NCBI RefSeq assembly: GCF_004343035.1 | Contig: NZ_SMCQ01000025.1 | Coordinates: 1 to 42,874 of the forward strand | Length of the DNA: 42,874 bases | Direction of reading: 5' to 3' | DNA from: Longibaculum muris | GTDB taxonomy: Bacteria; Bacillota_I; Bacilli_A; Erysipelotrichales; Coprobacillaceae | Shown: positions 15,153-23,147 of the stretch, piece after piece | Numbering within the stretch: the first letter of the stretch is position 1 | Layout: every line of letters begins with the position of its first letter | Notes under the pieces: generated by a model | Told to the model about the DNA's origin: nothing | The model's input: the letters and a program-made list of their open reading frames with translations, nothing else | Databases searched by the model: none | Translations under genes and position numbers: made by a program

Positions 15153-16521
15153 TTTCTTCACCTCGTTTGATAAAAATATCTTGAATAAACTTTTGTTCTT
15201 TTATTTCCGTCATATGTGAAATACAGTTATAGGAGTTTATAATTGCTTTTAGACTTGTAAGCCCTTGGCCACTATGATTATCTTTTGAAGAATAACCTTC
15301 CTGATAAATCTTCATCATATCAACATCATTATAAATTGTATTTTCTACAATTATATGCAATCCTTCACTTTGATTAGAGAGAATCAATGTTATTTTACCT
15401 TTATGTTCTTTAACTTCTTCAATAGCATTATCCATTAAAATGCCAACAATCCTACACAAATCAAATGTCTTAATAGGAGTCTTATTAATTGGATACATAA
15501 CCTCTAAATGAAATGCAATATCATTCTTATCAATCTCTGTCATCTTTTGAAATAGAATACTTTTCAATTCAGTGTTGATAATTTTTGATATTTGGTTTGT
15601 AAGATTCATTTTCTTATCAATATTTTCATCAAAATCATCAATAAGCTGGTGTAAATCTTGTTCAATAGCTTCAATATTTCCTTGGGTTGATTTTAAATAG
15701 AGAGATGTCATCATGTTTTTAAAATCATGTTTAAAACTTCTCATATTCTGGTGAATATTTTCTAAATCCTTAACATATAATTCTTGTTGTTGTAAAAGAA
15801 TTTGTGAATATTTCTTTTCTTCTTGAGTACGGATAAGTGCAGTATAGTTTTTTGAAAAGAAATAAATAATAACAAGCAGGATAATAAGTAAAGTAAATTC
15901 AGATATATTAAAGTTAAATGTTTCTCTATTAATAATAATACGAACAATAACATAAGATAAATCAATACCAATAGATATCAAAATAACTTTGAATAATGAT
16001 GTTTCCTTTTTGTCTAAGAAATGCTCTAAAAAGGAAAAATCAGACTTACGAATAAAGTAAGATAATAATACATCACTTACACATACAGCAATGAGTGAGG
16101 CAAATAAATAAGTATAAGTATTGGTATTTGCAATGGCATAACAGAAATTGTTAAGAATAAAAAAAACAAATTCATACAAACACCATGATATAGATGAAAA
16201 TAAAGTTACTCTTTTCAAATTTTTATCTAAGACAAGATAAACCGTTACAACTAAAACGAAATAGTTAGATAGATTAATAAATGATAAATATATTGCTGTA
16301 ATCAGTAATTCATTTTGCAAAGTTGTCGTAAGATATTGATATAGAAAATCTAGGGCTTTTGTAAAAATGGGTTCATATATAATGGTTGCTAAGATAGTTA
16401 TGATGATAGACTTTTTGATAGAAATTTTATTTCTGCATAGTCTCTGATAAGAAAATACAATAAACAGCATCATTAAAAGGTTTATAAAGAAAACAAGTAT
16501 ATCATATAGAAATGTTGACAT
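15145..16521 (-). CDS. AgrC-like GHKL sensor histidine kinase
   Basis: A 458-residue kinase with six or seven N-terminal membrane helices (about residues 5-225), a coiled coil, an H-box SFKHDFKNMM with the phospho-accepting histidine, then an ATPase domain with the N-box DNAIEE and the glycine-containing GQGLTSL. This is the HPK10/AgrC peptide-sensor type. GAGGAGG precedes the ATG. I searched the 98 bases upstream and found no AgrD-like or double-glycine peptide gene, so the sensed ligand is probably encoded elsewhere or is foreign. Confidence 0.88.
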   Translation of the reverse strand: MSTFLYDILVFFINLLMMLFIVFSYQRLCRNKISIKKSIIITILATIIYEPIFTKALDFLYQYLTTTLQNELLITAIYLSFINLSNYFVLVVTVYLVLDKNLKRVTLFSSISWCLYEFVFFILNNFCYAIANTNTYTYLFASLIAVCVSDVLLSYFIRKSDFSFLEHFLDKKETSLFKVILISIGIDLSYVIVRIIINRETFNFNISEFTLLIILLVIIYFFSKNYTALIRTQEEKKYSQILLQQQELYVKDLENIHQNMRSFKHDFKNMMTSLYLKSTQGNIEAIEQDLHQLIDDFDENIDKKMNLTNQISKIINTELKSILFQKMTEIDKNDIAFHLEVMYPINKTPIKTFDLCRIVGILMDNAIEEVKEHKGKITLILSNQSEGLHIIVENTIYNDVDMMKIYQEGYSSKDNHSGQGLTSLKAIINSYNCISHMTEIKEQKFIQDIFIKRGEEND

Positions 16522-16620
16522 GTGTTTACCTCCTCAAATAGATGGAAATATGAAAAAATATGTGTATGTCGCAATCAATAATTCTTTGCAATTAAACACT
16601 AATTATTTGTTTTTAAATTT

Positions 16621-16821
16621 TTATTCATCTGTAACTGTAAAAATATCTTCAATGGATGCATTAAATACTTTAGCAATATTCCATGCTAGAACAAGCGAAG
16701 GGTTATATCTTCCTTTTTCAAGATTGCCAATTGTTTCTCTACGTACTCCCACAAGCTTTGCTAAATCATCCTGTTTCATGTTATGTTTTGCTCGAAATTC
16801 TTTGATATTATTCTTAATCAT
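16621..16821 (-). CDS. Small Cro/CI-type XRE regulator
   Basis: A 66-residue single HTH_3 domain. [20 protein letters not shown] and [17 protein letters not shown] form the HTH, and [13 protein letters not shown] is the standard closing helix and strand of the short YozG/Cro-like type. It overlaps the DUF3796 gene by eight bases, so the two are co-translated. It probably represses its own promoter at the 41-bp palindrome upstream of the pair. Confidence 0.88.
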   Translation of the reverse strand: MIKNNIKEFRAKHNMKQDDLAKLVGVRRETIGNLEKGRYNPSLVLAWNIAKVFNASIEDIFTVTDE

Positions 16822-17179
16822 TTTCTAAGCCCCATTTCTCTTTTAAACCATAATAAGCAGTTGATAAAGAATACATTATGATTGCTATAGACCAACCATA
16901 TGATAATCCTGTTGCCAATGCATTATGACTAGTATTGCTTTCTACAAGAAAGGAAAATAGAGTCATTAAAGCAGTGGTAATCATACCACTGTAGAAACCA
17001 CGTGCTGCTGATTTACTCATATATTCTTCAAGCATTTCATCAGATTTCATAAACCAGTAATCAAAATCAATAACAAATGCAAAAAAGAGAAGAAAACTTT
17101 TTTCGTTGGTGATAATACCAAGAAATCCTATAAGGGAAAGAAACCCCATTGATCCATACATAAATTTTCTTAGATTCAT
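16814..17179 (-). CDS. DUF3796-like membrane protein
   Basis: A 121-residue membrane protein with four hydrophobic segments (about residues 8-22, 27-45, 62-80 and 88-108). [23 protein letters not shown] resembles the repeated GFLG pattern at the start of DUF3796 proteins, which in Firmicutes are often encoded with a short XRE regulator as here. The role is not established; such pairs are thought of as membrane-stress or immunity modules (inference). The family name is from pattern memory. Confidence 0.65.
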   Translation of the reverse strand: MNLRKFMYGSMGFLSLIGFLGIITNEKSFLLFFAFVIDFDYWFMKSDEMLEEYMSKSAARGFYSGMITTALMTLFSFLVESNTSHNALATGLSYGWSIAIIMYSLSTAYYGLKEKWGLEND

Positions 17180-17194
17180 AATTTATTGCTCCTT

Positions 17195-17253
17195 ATGTGG
17201 TATATTTCTATCATTATGATATAAATATACCACATATTTTTTAAAAGTGTCAA
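17195..17253 (-). promoter_or_regulatory. Promoter with 41-bp near-perfect palindrome
   Basis: Minus-strand -35 TTGACA (17253-17248), 18 bp, and -10 TATATT inside the palindrome. Bases 17195-17235 form a palindrome with 19 of 20 pairs matching (arms ATGTGGTATATTT and AAATATACCACAT plus an inner ATCAT/ATGAT). It is the likely operator of the XRE regulator of this operon. Confidence 0.78.
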
Positions 17254-17430
17254 CATAAAGTTATTATGTGTTATCAAAGCATGTTTTTTTGTTAGAAGAA
17301 TATGTTCATTGAGTATTACTTATAAAGTCTTGAAATGATATATTGTTAAAATATTTGACAAAGTTCTAAATATCTTTGGTAGAAAAATGAGAATAATTTA
17401 ATATCTTTTTTATAGGAGAGATAAACAAGA

Positions 17431-17520
17431 ATGGGTTTAGAAAATAACATTTTAGAAGCAAGAAACACAGTATCCAACGATGATGAGTTGAGTAGAAGAA
17501 AAATACAAGTAAAAGGATGA
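17431..17520 (+). CDS. 29-residue ORF, unknown
   Basis: ATG 17431 has ATAGGAGAG upstream and encodes a 29-residue, highly charged, hydrophilic peptide (LENNILEARN then SNDDELSRRK). Its TGA is followed closely by the next ATG at 17526, so the two are probably co-translated. It does not look like a secreted pheromone precursor. It may be a remnant of a longer gene. Confidence 0.35.
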   Translation: MGLENNILEARNTVSNDDELSRRKIQVKG

Positions 17521-17525
17521 TTGAT

Positions 17526-17765
17526 ATGAATATAAAAATAAAGATTAAGGAAAAGCAACAATTACTTTTTATTGCTTTAGGATCTGTGATAGGGTTAATG
17601 ATAGGATTCTTACTTTCTAATTATATGGAACTTGATACAGTGCAAACATTGCAAGAATCTACGAGAATATTAGGTAAAGAATTATCAGTGCAAAGTGCAT
17701 CTGATTTAATTCACTTTCAAATGACAGCAGCTTTATATGGACCTATTTTGTTCAGGATTATTTAA
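17526..17765 (+). CDS. Short membrane protein, probably truncated
   Basis: A 79-residue frame with a basic N-terminus (MNIKIKIKEK), one clear membrane helix (LFIALGSVIGLMIGFLLSNY) and an outer or inner segment that stops abruptly after AALYGPILFRII, where a further helix would be expected. The family is unknown. The following 120 bases hold no continuation that I can recognise. Treat as a possible fragment. Confidence 0.4.
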   Translation: MNIKIKIKEKQQLLFIALGSVIGLMIGFLLSNYMELDTVQTLQESTRILGKELSVQSASDLIHFQMTAALYGPILFRII

Positions 17766-17891
17766 TGGAACATATTTATTTATAAATTTATATAAATAAA
17801 TAAGTTATTTTATCAGTGAATAATAATATATGCTGATATAATATTGTCATATAAAGAACTAACACTTAAGTCATTAAAACATATATTTAAA

Positions 17892-17951
17892 GGTGTTAAA
17901 ATATGGATACCGTTTTTAAATCTTGTATTCTCGTTTATAAGATGTCATAAT
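17892..17951 (+). promoter_or_regulatory. Terminator-promoter module, copy 5
   Basis: A decayed hairpin (GGTGTTAAAATATGGATACC, 17892-17911) with T run, then TTGTAT (17923-17928), a 17-bp spacer ending GATGT and CATAAT (17946-17951). It drives the methyltransferase gene. Confidence 0.82.
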
Positions 17952-18021
17952 AAATTTAATGAAAGAACAAATGTGAATTGAGTATCAGGTATATTATTAT
18001 AAATACATAGAGGATGTAAAA

Positions 18022-18780
18022 ATGAAAAAGACAATATGGAAAAATCCAAATAATTTCAATGAATTAGAAGTTAATGAGAATTGTTTAATAGACAATAGAA
18101 CTGGAGAACAATTTATTAAAGATGAAAATGAAATTATTCAATTTATTCAAAAAGAGGAAATAGATGGTTCAAATAAAAAGAGTACAGATTTTTATAATAG
18201 TTTTGCACCATTCTATGAGATAGGTCAAAAGATTTGGTATAGTTTTTTTGGTGGAGAAAAAAAGGCAAGAATGGATTACTTAAATTATCTTGATATTAAA
18301 GACAATATGACAGTATTAGAAGTATCTATTGGAACAGCAGCAAATGTAAAATATCTAACAAAAAATGCAGATTATTACGGAATAGACATATCTATGGGAC
18401 AACTTCTTCAAAGCGTAAAAAATAAGAATAAATATAAGTTACCGATTACACTATGTTATGCAAATGCAGAGAGTTTACCATTTAAAGATAATTCATTTGA
18501 TGTTGTTTATCATATTGGTGGTATAAACTTATTTAATGATAAACAAAAAGCCATTTATGAAATGGTTAGAGTTGCGAAAAAAGACGCTAAAATAATGATT
18601 TGTGATGAAACAGAGAAGGTTGCACAAAAATATGAGAAACTGCCTTATTTTGGGAAGCCATTTAAAAATAGAGAAAAAATAGTTCCACCTATTAATCTGT
18701 TACCAGAAAATGTTGAAAATATAAAAACAATGGAGATAAGAAAAGGAACATTATATATTATTACTTGTAATAAAAAATAA
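18022..18780 (+). CDS. Class I SAM-dependent methyltransferase
   Basis: A 252-residue protein. Residues 1-50 look like a short Trm112-like leader, residues 55-80 include SFAPFYEIGQKIWYSFFGG, and motif I is VLEVSIGTAAN near residue 100, followed by YYGIDISMGQLL and NAESLPFKDNSFDVVYHIGG, the UbiE/methyltransferase-11 order. AGAGGATG precedes the ATG. The target is unknown; in this accessory setting a small-molecule or detoxifying role is as likely as a housekeeping one. Confidence 0.82.
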   Translation: MKKTIWKNPNNFNELEVNENCLIDNRTGEQFIKDENEIIQFIQKEEIDGSNKKSTDFYNSFAPFYEIGQKIWYSFFGGEKKARMDYLNYLDIKDNMTVLEVSIGTAANVKYLTKNADYYGIDISMGQLLQSVKNKNKYKLPITLCYANAESLPFKDNSFDVVYHIGGINLFNDKQKAIYEMVRVAKKDAKIMICDETEKVAQKYEKLPYFGKPFKNREKIVPPINLLPENVENIKTMEIRKGTLYIITCNKK

Positions 18781-18824
18781 TTTTAAAATATGTAATTAGG
18801 ATTTTATGAGGCGATAAAACGTGA

Positions 18825-19013
18825 GCTATTAGGAGATATGAAAGATTTTTAGTTTTTAATATACCTTTTCCATTTATTTCTATATTAGATTTATTTAAAT
18901 ATCATAGTAATTATTTTAATCATTCAAAGAAGATTGTTATTGAGTTAGATGAAAATATAACAATGTATAATGAAAAAATTGAAACGATAAATATTTATAT
19001 TGATAATGAATAA
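18825..19013 (+). pseudogene. Gene remnant without a start
   Basis: An open frame of 62 codons between TGA 18822 and TAA 19011 reads as plausible protein (RYERFLVFNIPFPFISILDL, then KKIVIELDENITMYNEKIET) but has no ATG, GTG or TTG with a binding site. It looks like the C-terminal end of a decayed gene. The rest of 18781-19252 holds only repeat copy B. Confidence 0.4.
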
Positions 19014-19115
19014 CGAATTATAAAGAAATAGAATTGAACAGCAAATTACTATCATAAAGGTTTGCAATGATATTAAGAGGAAACGATATAGAAAATCATG
19101 TTAATGATAAAATAG

Positions 19116-19172
19116 TTATTATTGTTTTTTAAGAGAACAAAAGAAAGTTACAGAAACGAAAATAAGCGTTTA
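19116..19172 (+). repeat. Dispersed repeat, copy B
   Basis: Same orientation as 4718-4774 and about 48 of 57 identical by eye (starts TTATTATTGTTTTTTAAGAG). It lacks the terminator arm that follows copy A. Confidence 0.6.
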
Positions 19173-19252
19173 CTTCATTTATAAAAGTCTACTATAAAAT
19201 GAAAAAACAGGGAACTATAATAAAATGTGAAATGTCCTCTTGTTTTTGAATA

Positions 19253-19281
19253 TCATTTTCTCGTTTATAAGATGCCATAAT
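19253..19281 (+). promoter_or_regulatory. Module, copy 6 (promoter part only)
   Basis: Spacer CTCGTTTATAAGATGC and -10 CATAAT (19276-19281) match copy 5, but the -35 is degenerate (TCATTT) and there is no upstream hairpin. Confidence 0.65.
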
Positions 19282-19324
19282 AGAGTTATCAAAAAGATAT
19301 ATGAGAAGGAGAGAAGGTGTTTTT

Positions 19325-19729
19325 TTGAATAAGTCTTTGAACAAAAAAGTAAGTCAAATTATCCAACAGAGAAATCTACATAGTATAATGAACAATACAA
19401 AATGGACAGAACTTATTTCTTCAATTATTCAAGAAATGCCATTCCCACCCGCTTTTGTTATTAAATATCTGACTTCTGAAACGAAACCATCAATAGATAT
19501 GATGGCCTGCCATTATTACGGTGACTGGACAGGTGAGAATTTTCCATCTGTAGAGTACTATTTCAATATTGAATGGATGAAAGTACAGCCACGATATTAT
19601 AAGCATAGAGGAAAACTTGTTAGTCCAGAGATTGTTGATGGAAGCAAAGAATTTGAAGCGATTTTAGATAAATGTCACATTCCTTATGAAATTGACAATG
19701 AAGTCTATTGTATTTATGGATATAAGTAA
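19325..19729 (+). CDS. DUF6678-like small protein
   Basis: A 134-residue soluble protein. SIMNNTKWTELISSI, PPAFVIKYLTSE, HYYGDWTGENFPSVEYYFNI and the ending PYEIDNEVYCIYGYK resemble DUF6678 proteins, which occur among orphan immunity-like genes (pattern memory). TTG 19325 is preferred because AAGGAG and AGAAGG lie just before it; ATG 19301 has no binding site. It is driven by module copy 6. Confidence 0.6.
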   Translation: MNKSLNKKVSQIIQQRNLHSIMNNTKWTELISSIIQEMPFPPAFVIKYLTSETKPSIDMMACHYYGDWTGENFPSVEYYFNIEWMKVQPRYYKHRGKLVSPEIVDGSKEFEAILDKCHIPYEIDNEVYCIYGYK

Positions 19730-19761
19730 TGAAGTGATAATTTCTATTTAGCAGATTATTA

Positions 19762-19821
19762 GGTGTCCAAATATGAACACCATTTTTAAACCTTGTATTC
19801 CAATAAGTAAGATGAGATAAT
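19762..19821 (+). promoter_or_regulatory. Terminator-promoter module, copy 7
   Basis: Stem GGTGTCCA/TGAACACC with one G-U pair (19762-19781), T run, TTGTAT (19793-19798), 17 bp, -10 GATAAT (19816-19821). The leader runs AATGAGAATTGATGGAGG. Confidence 0.85.
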
Positions 19822-19864
19822 AAAATTAATGAAAGAATAAATGAGAATTGATGGAGGTTCTTTT

Positions 19865-20209
19865 ATGGATGATATGGTTATTGTTGTCATAATTGTAAAT
19901 CTGATATATTTTGTAATTTGGATAGGTATAAATAAATTACGAAACTCAAATATAACGTTTATTAAAGAATGGGATAATGGCAATGAATTTTATGAATCTT
20001 TAAATGAGAATGATAAAAGAATATACTGGGAGCAAGATACACATATTCTCAATAGAGTTTTATTAATATTTTTTCCATTTATGAATTTGGCATTATTTCT
20101 CATTGATAATAAAAATTATTATTGGATAATTTGTTTAGTAATAGGATTGATTTTATCATGTATTTTAGGTGTATTAATGTCAATTAAATTAAGGAAAAGA
20201 TTAGAATAG
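19865..20209 (+). CDS. Small membrane protein, unknown family
   Basis: A 114-residue protein with an N-terminal helix (VIVVIIVNLIYFVIWIG), a hydrophilic middle (about residues 25-62) and two further helices (LLIFFPFMNLALFLI, and WIICLVIGLILSCILGVLM), ending in a basic tail. ATG 19865 follows GATGGAGG. No family is recognised. It is a single-gene unit behind module copy 7. Confidence 0.6.
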   Translation: MDDMVIVVIIVNLIYFVIWIGINKLRNSNITFIKEWDNGNEFYESLNENDKRIYWEQDTHILNRVLLIFFPFMNLALFLIDNKNYYWIICLVIGLILSCILGVLMSIKLRKRLE

Positions 20210-20261
20210 AAAAATCTTAGTTTCAACTTTAGTTTGTCTTTATAAAAATTTATGATTTTCA

Positions 20262-20578
20262 TTACAAGACAAAAAAATAATTGTATTTTGTAATGGAGCT
20301 TCTCCGCTTGACGATGAAGCATTTGAGGAAATAAAAAAACATAATATGAAAGATGATCTCAAAAATATTCCTTGATTTTATAGCAGAGGTGGATGGGATT
20401 GAGAGGCAATGAGTTTTATAGATAGAAATATGTTAAACTGTTAAGAAAATCTATATTGAAAAAGGACCCAAATGAATTAGAAATATGGGAAAAGGCTTTG
20501 TTGTCTGTGGGCAATGAAAAATGTGATTGGATAGACAAAAAATATCTAAAGCCAATTTTAGAAGCAATAAACAAATAG
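20262..20578 (+). pseudogene. Flavodoxin-domain gene, broken
   Basis: The C-terminal two thirds of a flavodoxin_5-type protein are readable: KKIIVFCNGASPLDDEAFEE, DDLKNIP-stop-FYSRGGWD-stop-EAMSFIDRNM, then after a one-base phase change LLRKSILKKDPNELEIWEKA and CDWIDKKYLKPILEAINK. In-frame TGA stops lie at 20373 and 20400 and the phase shifts near 20433. The FMN-phosphate-binding N-terminal third is missing. Its residual frames overlap nothing essential; it is dead. Confidence 0.75.
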
Positions 20579-20604
20579 ATTCAATAAGAAAAGGGGATTT
20601 CATT

Positions 20605-20865
20605 GTGTTTGAGAGTATTGATGTTAAAAATGGAAAAATAACTTTTTGTGATATGGGTGACTATTTAAAAGAAGATTTATTTCAAGTCATATATCCAAAT
20701 GATGTTATTGTTGACGTTGGATGGTATAACGGTGTTCATGGTTTTATTATTTTGGTCATTTCTTCGTTTGATTGGGAAAATCCAGTTATCAAATATGTTG
20801 TTTGCGATGAAACAAAAATGCTTTTAGTTTTACAGAAAGTAATTGATAAAATAGCTGAGAATTAG
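20605..20865 (+). CDS. Small protein of unknown function
   Basis: An 86-residue acidic protein (FESIDVKNGKITFCDMGDYL, VDVGWYNGVHGFIILVISSF, VVCDETKMLLVLQKVIDKIA). GTG 20605 follows AAGGGG; the longer frame from 20527 runs through the flavodoxin remnant in another phase and is not likely to be real N-terminus. Its size and composition are like those of immunity-type proteins. No family is recognised. Confidence 0.5.
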   Translation: MFESIDVKNGKITFCDMGDYLKEDLFQVIYPNDVIVDVGWYNGVHGFIILVISSFDWENPVIKYVVCDETKMLLVLQKVIDKIAEN

Positions 20866-21030
20866 AATTTATGAAGGAAAATGACAAAAATGAAAACAGT
20901 AAATATTTTGAACGCTTTGAGGTTGTTGAAGTATTATAATAAGTAAATTGTTTTTATGCAGTGCATTGATTTTTTAGGCTAATAGTTTATTGAATATAGA
21001 AAAATTAACATTTAGCTAGGAGGGATAGGT

Positions 21031-21555
21031 TTGTATAATCGCTATGAAGATATTTCAAAGTTCATTATAGATATGGATCAACTGTGTGTTGCAGATGATG
21101 GGTATGTATATGTTTCTAAACAGGAAGATTATAATATTGCAGTAGATATGGAAAGCTCTTATGGCTCACTTGATGAAGTAAAGTCTTTTATTATTTATTT
21201 AGTGAAGCATATTTGTGAACTGGATAATCTCGTTCAACGTTTTAATCAGAAAAAAAGAATTAAAGATGGTGGGCGTGGGTATGTATGTCTTCCAAGCCCA
21301 GTAGGGGTTTTACGATTTGATTATTCACAGAGCATAGAGAATGATCCTTTCCCACAAGAAAAAGAGTTCCCTTATGAATTAGAAATTATTTATATGGAAA
21401 ACCCCAATAGCATTGTATTTGATTACTGGAATACTAAAAATTGCAGTCAACTTGATATTACATTTGAATATAAAAAAGATAAATTTTTCTTGCGGAAGTT
21501 CGGTTATATTGATTGTATCCCTGATGGTTGGGAAGAAATAAATTCTAATTTATAG
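21031..21555 (+). CDS. Unknown soluble protein, immunity-like
   Basis: A 174-residue protein starting at TTG 21031, with an excellent AGGAGGG six bases upstream. It is mixed alpha/beta and rich in aromatic and acidic residues: LCVADDGYVYVSKQEDYNIA, then SPVGVLRFDYSQ, and a final YKKDKFFLRKFGYIDCIPDG. No signal or membrane segment. I do not recognise the family; the composition and the setting next to other such genes suggest an orphan immunity protein (inference). Confidence 0.6.
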   Translation: MYNRYEDISKFIIDMDQLCVADDGYVYVSKQEDYNIAVDMESSYGSLDEVKSFIIYLVKHICELDNLVQRFNQKKRIKDGGRGYVCLPSPVGVLRFDYSQSIENDPFPQEKEFPYELEIIYMENPNSIVFDYWNTKNCSQLDITFEYKKDKFFLRKFGYIDCIPDGWEEINSNL

Positions 21556-21660
21556 GGTTAAATACAATCCATTTTCCTATTTAGTGTAATGTTAATATAT
21601 GTTGCTTGTCGCAACGGTCTTTTCTACCATATAATGGTGGTGAAAGGAGGGAATCACCGA

Positions 21661-22169
21661 TGCTAAATGAAAACATCAAAGCAATCAGAAAATCTAAAGG
21701 ACTTTCACAAGAAGAACTTGCCATCAAGTTAAATGTCGTAAGACAAACAATTTCTAAATGGGAACAAGGTTTGTCGGTTCCAGATGCTGATATGTTGATT
21801 TCTATATCAGAAGTCTTTGAAACACCTGTAAACATATTACTTGGAGAAAGTGTTGACGAGACAAGGGCTGACGACTTAAAAGTCATTTCAGAGAAACTTG
21901 AAGTCATAAATTTGCAACTTGCACATAGGAAAACAACGATTCAAAAAGTGATTCATTGGCTTTTTATTTCGTTGTGTGTAGTTATAGTATTCATTTTTTC
22001 TATTCTAATAACATTGAATAGTCCTTACTTAGGTTGGGATTATAACAATCCTGAAACCTCAGTTGCTGGAGTCATTTTTCACGCATTTGAGTGGCTGTTT
22101 GTTAGAATATCACCATTTGCTTTGTTTGGAGCAATTCTTGGGATTTGTATGACACGAAAGAAAGTGTGA
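21661..22169 (+). CDS. XRE regulator with C-terminal membrane helices
   Basis: A 169-residue protein. The HTH_3 domain occupies residues 1-65 (IKAIRKSKGLSQEELAIKLN and RQTISKWEQGLSVPDADML). After a linker, two hydrophobic helices follow (WLFISLCVVIVFIFSILITL and FALFGAILGICM), so it is a membrane-tethered regulator of a type common in Firmicutes. GAAAGGAGGG precedes the ATG. A possible promoter (TTGTCG, 18 bp, TATAAT at 21631-21636) carries a GTTGC-TTGTC-GCAAC inverted repeat near its -35. Confidence 0.85.
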
Positions 22170-22253
22170 AACTATTTAGATTTAAAAATGTATTTTGAGA
22201 GATTGTTAAATTACTATTTGCATAGTGATTTAAAGATAAAGGAGGATAAGGTT

Positions 22254-22277
22254 ATGGGAATTTGGATGATTAAGTAA
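22254..22277 (+). CDS. Seven-codon ORF with a strong binding site
   Basis: AAAGGAGGATAAGGTT leads directly into ATG and encodes MGIWMIK. It is followed by a possible hairpin in which TAGCAAGG pairs with CCTTGCTA about 26 bases later, just before the hydrolase gene. It may be a leader peptide or the start of a deleted gene. Confidence 0.3.
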   Translation: MGIWMIK

Positions 22278-22348
22278 TAGCAAGGAGTATCTAAGCTATT
22301 ACACCTTGCTAATTATAAATAACTAAAATGATTAGGAGGTATAAATTT

Positions 22349-23095
22349 ATGTCATATTTTCATTATCAAGATAAAAAAATTTATTATAGAGAAGTAGGTC
22401 AAGGTAAACCACTCATAATGCTACATGGTGATGCTGTATCATCTGTCATGTTTGAGATGTTATTACCATTATATCAAGAACAATTTCATGTCATTTTAAT
22501 TGATTTTTTAGGAAATGGGAAATCAGATAGAGTTGACAGTTTACCATCAAATCTATGGATTACACAAGCTGATCAAGTGATTGCTTTGATAGAACATTTG
22601 AAATTAAAAAAGGTAAATGTTTTAGGAACGAGTGGCGGAGCATGGGCTGCTATAAATACAGCATTAAAAAGACCAGAACTTGTCAATAAAGTTATTGCAG
22701 ATAGTTTTGATGGAAGAAGTTTAGATGATAGTTTTGTTGAAGAACTTCTAAAAGAAAGAACATTTGCAAAACAAGATGTTGATGGAAGGGAGTTTTATGA
22801 GTGGTGTCAAGGAGATGATTGGGAAGTTGTTGTTGATCTCAACACACAAGCATTAGTGGAATGTGCAACAAAGAAGGAAGCACTATTTATTAAACCATTA
22901 GAAACACTGAAAGTTCCAATTCTTTTTATAGGCAGTCAGCAAGATGATATGTGTAGAAAAGATATGTATTTGGAATATAAAGAGATGAGTAAACTTGTTG
23001 AAGATGGAACGATATATATGTTTGATTCTGGGGCACATCCAGCTATTGTAAGTAATGCTGAACAATTTTCAAGTATCGTTTTGAAGTTTATATAG
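22349..23095 (+). CDS. Alpha/beta hydrolase
   Basis: A 248-residue alpha/beta-hydrolase-fold protein. The oxyanion region is PLIMLHGDAVSS, the nucleophile elbow GTSGGAW carries the catalytic serine near residue 95, the acid is likely within FIGSQQDDMC, and the catalytic histidine is in DSGAHPAIV near the end. ATG 22349 follows TTAGGAGG; the in-frame start at 22328 overlaps that site. Substrate unknown. A second hydrolase of the same fold lies at 26473. Confidence 0.85.
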   Translation: MSYFHYQDKKIYYREVGQGKPLIMLHGDAVSSVMFEMLLPLYQEQFHVILIDFLGNGKSDRVDSLPSNLWITQADQVIALIEHLKLKKVNVLGTSGGAWAAINTALKRPELVNKVIADSFDGRSLDDSFVEELLKERTFAKQDVDGREFYEWCQGDDWEVVVDLNTQALVECATKKEALFIKPLETLKVPILFIGSQQDDMCRKDMYLEYKEMSKLVEDGTIYMFDSGAHPAIVSNAEQFSSIVLKFI

Positions 23096-23112
23096 AAATC
23101 ATTATAAACAGA

Positions 23113-23147
23113 AAACAGTTAGTCAAATGAAATGACTGACTGTTTTT
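23113..23147 (+). terminator. Terminator of the hydrolase gene
   Basis: AAACAGT-T-AGTCA pairs with TGACT-G-ACTGTTT around a 7-nt loop and ends in T. The 13-position stem contains one G-U pair. Confidence 0.85.

Noticed and set aside
16522-16620. AgrD-type pheromone gene before the histidine kinase
   Set aside because: No minus-strand frame with a binding site, amphipathic leader and Cys-containing core exists in this gap.
9984-20578. Genes using the Mycoplasma code (TGA as Trp)
   Set aside because: The same frames use TGG for Trp elsewhere (for example in RloB), and intact genes here end with TGA, so TGA is a normal stop.
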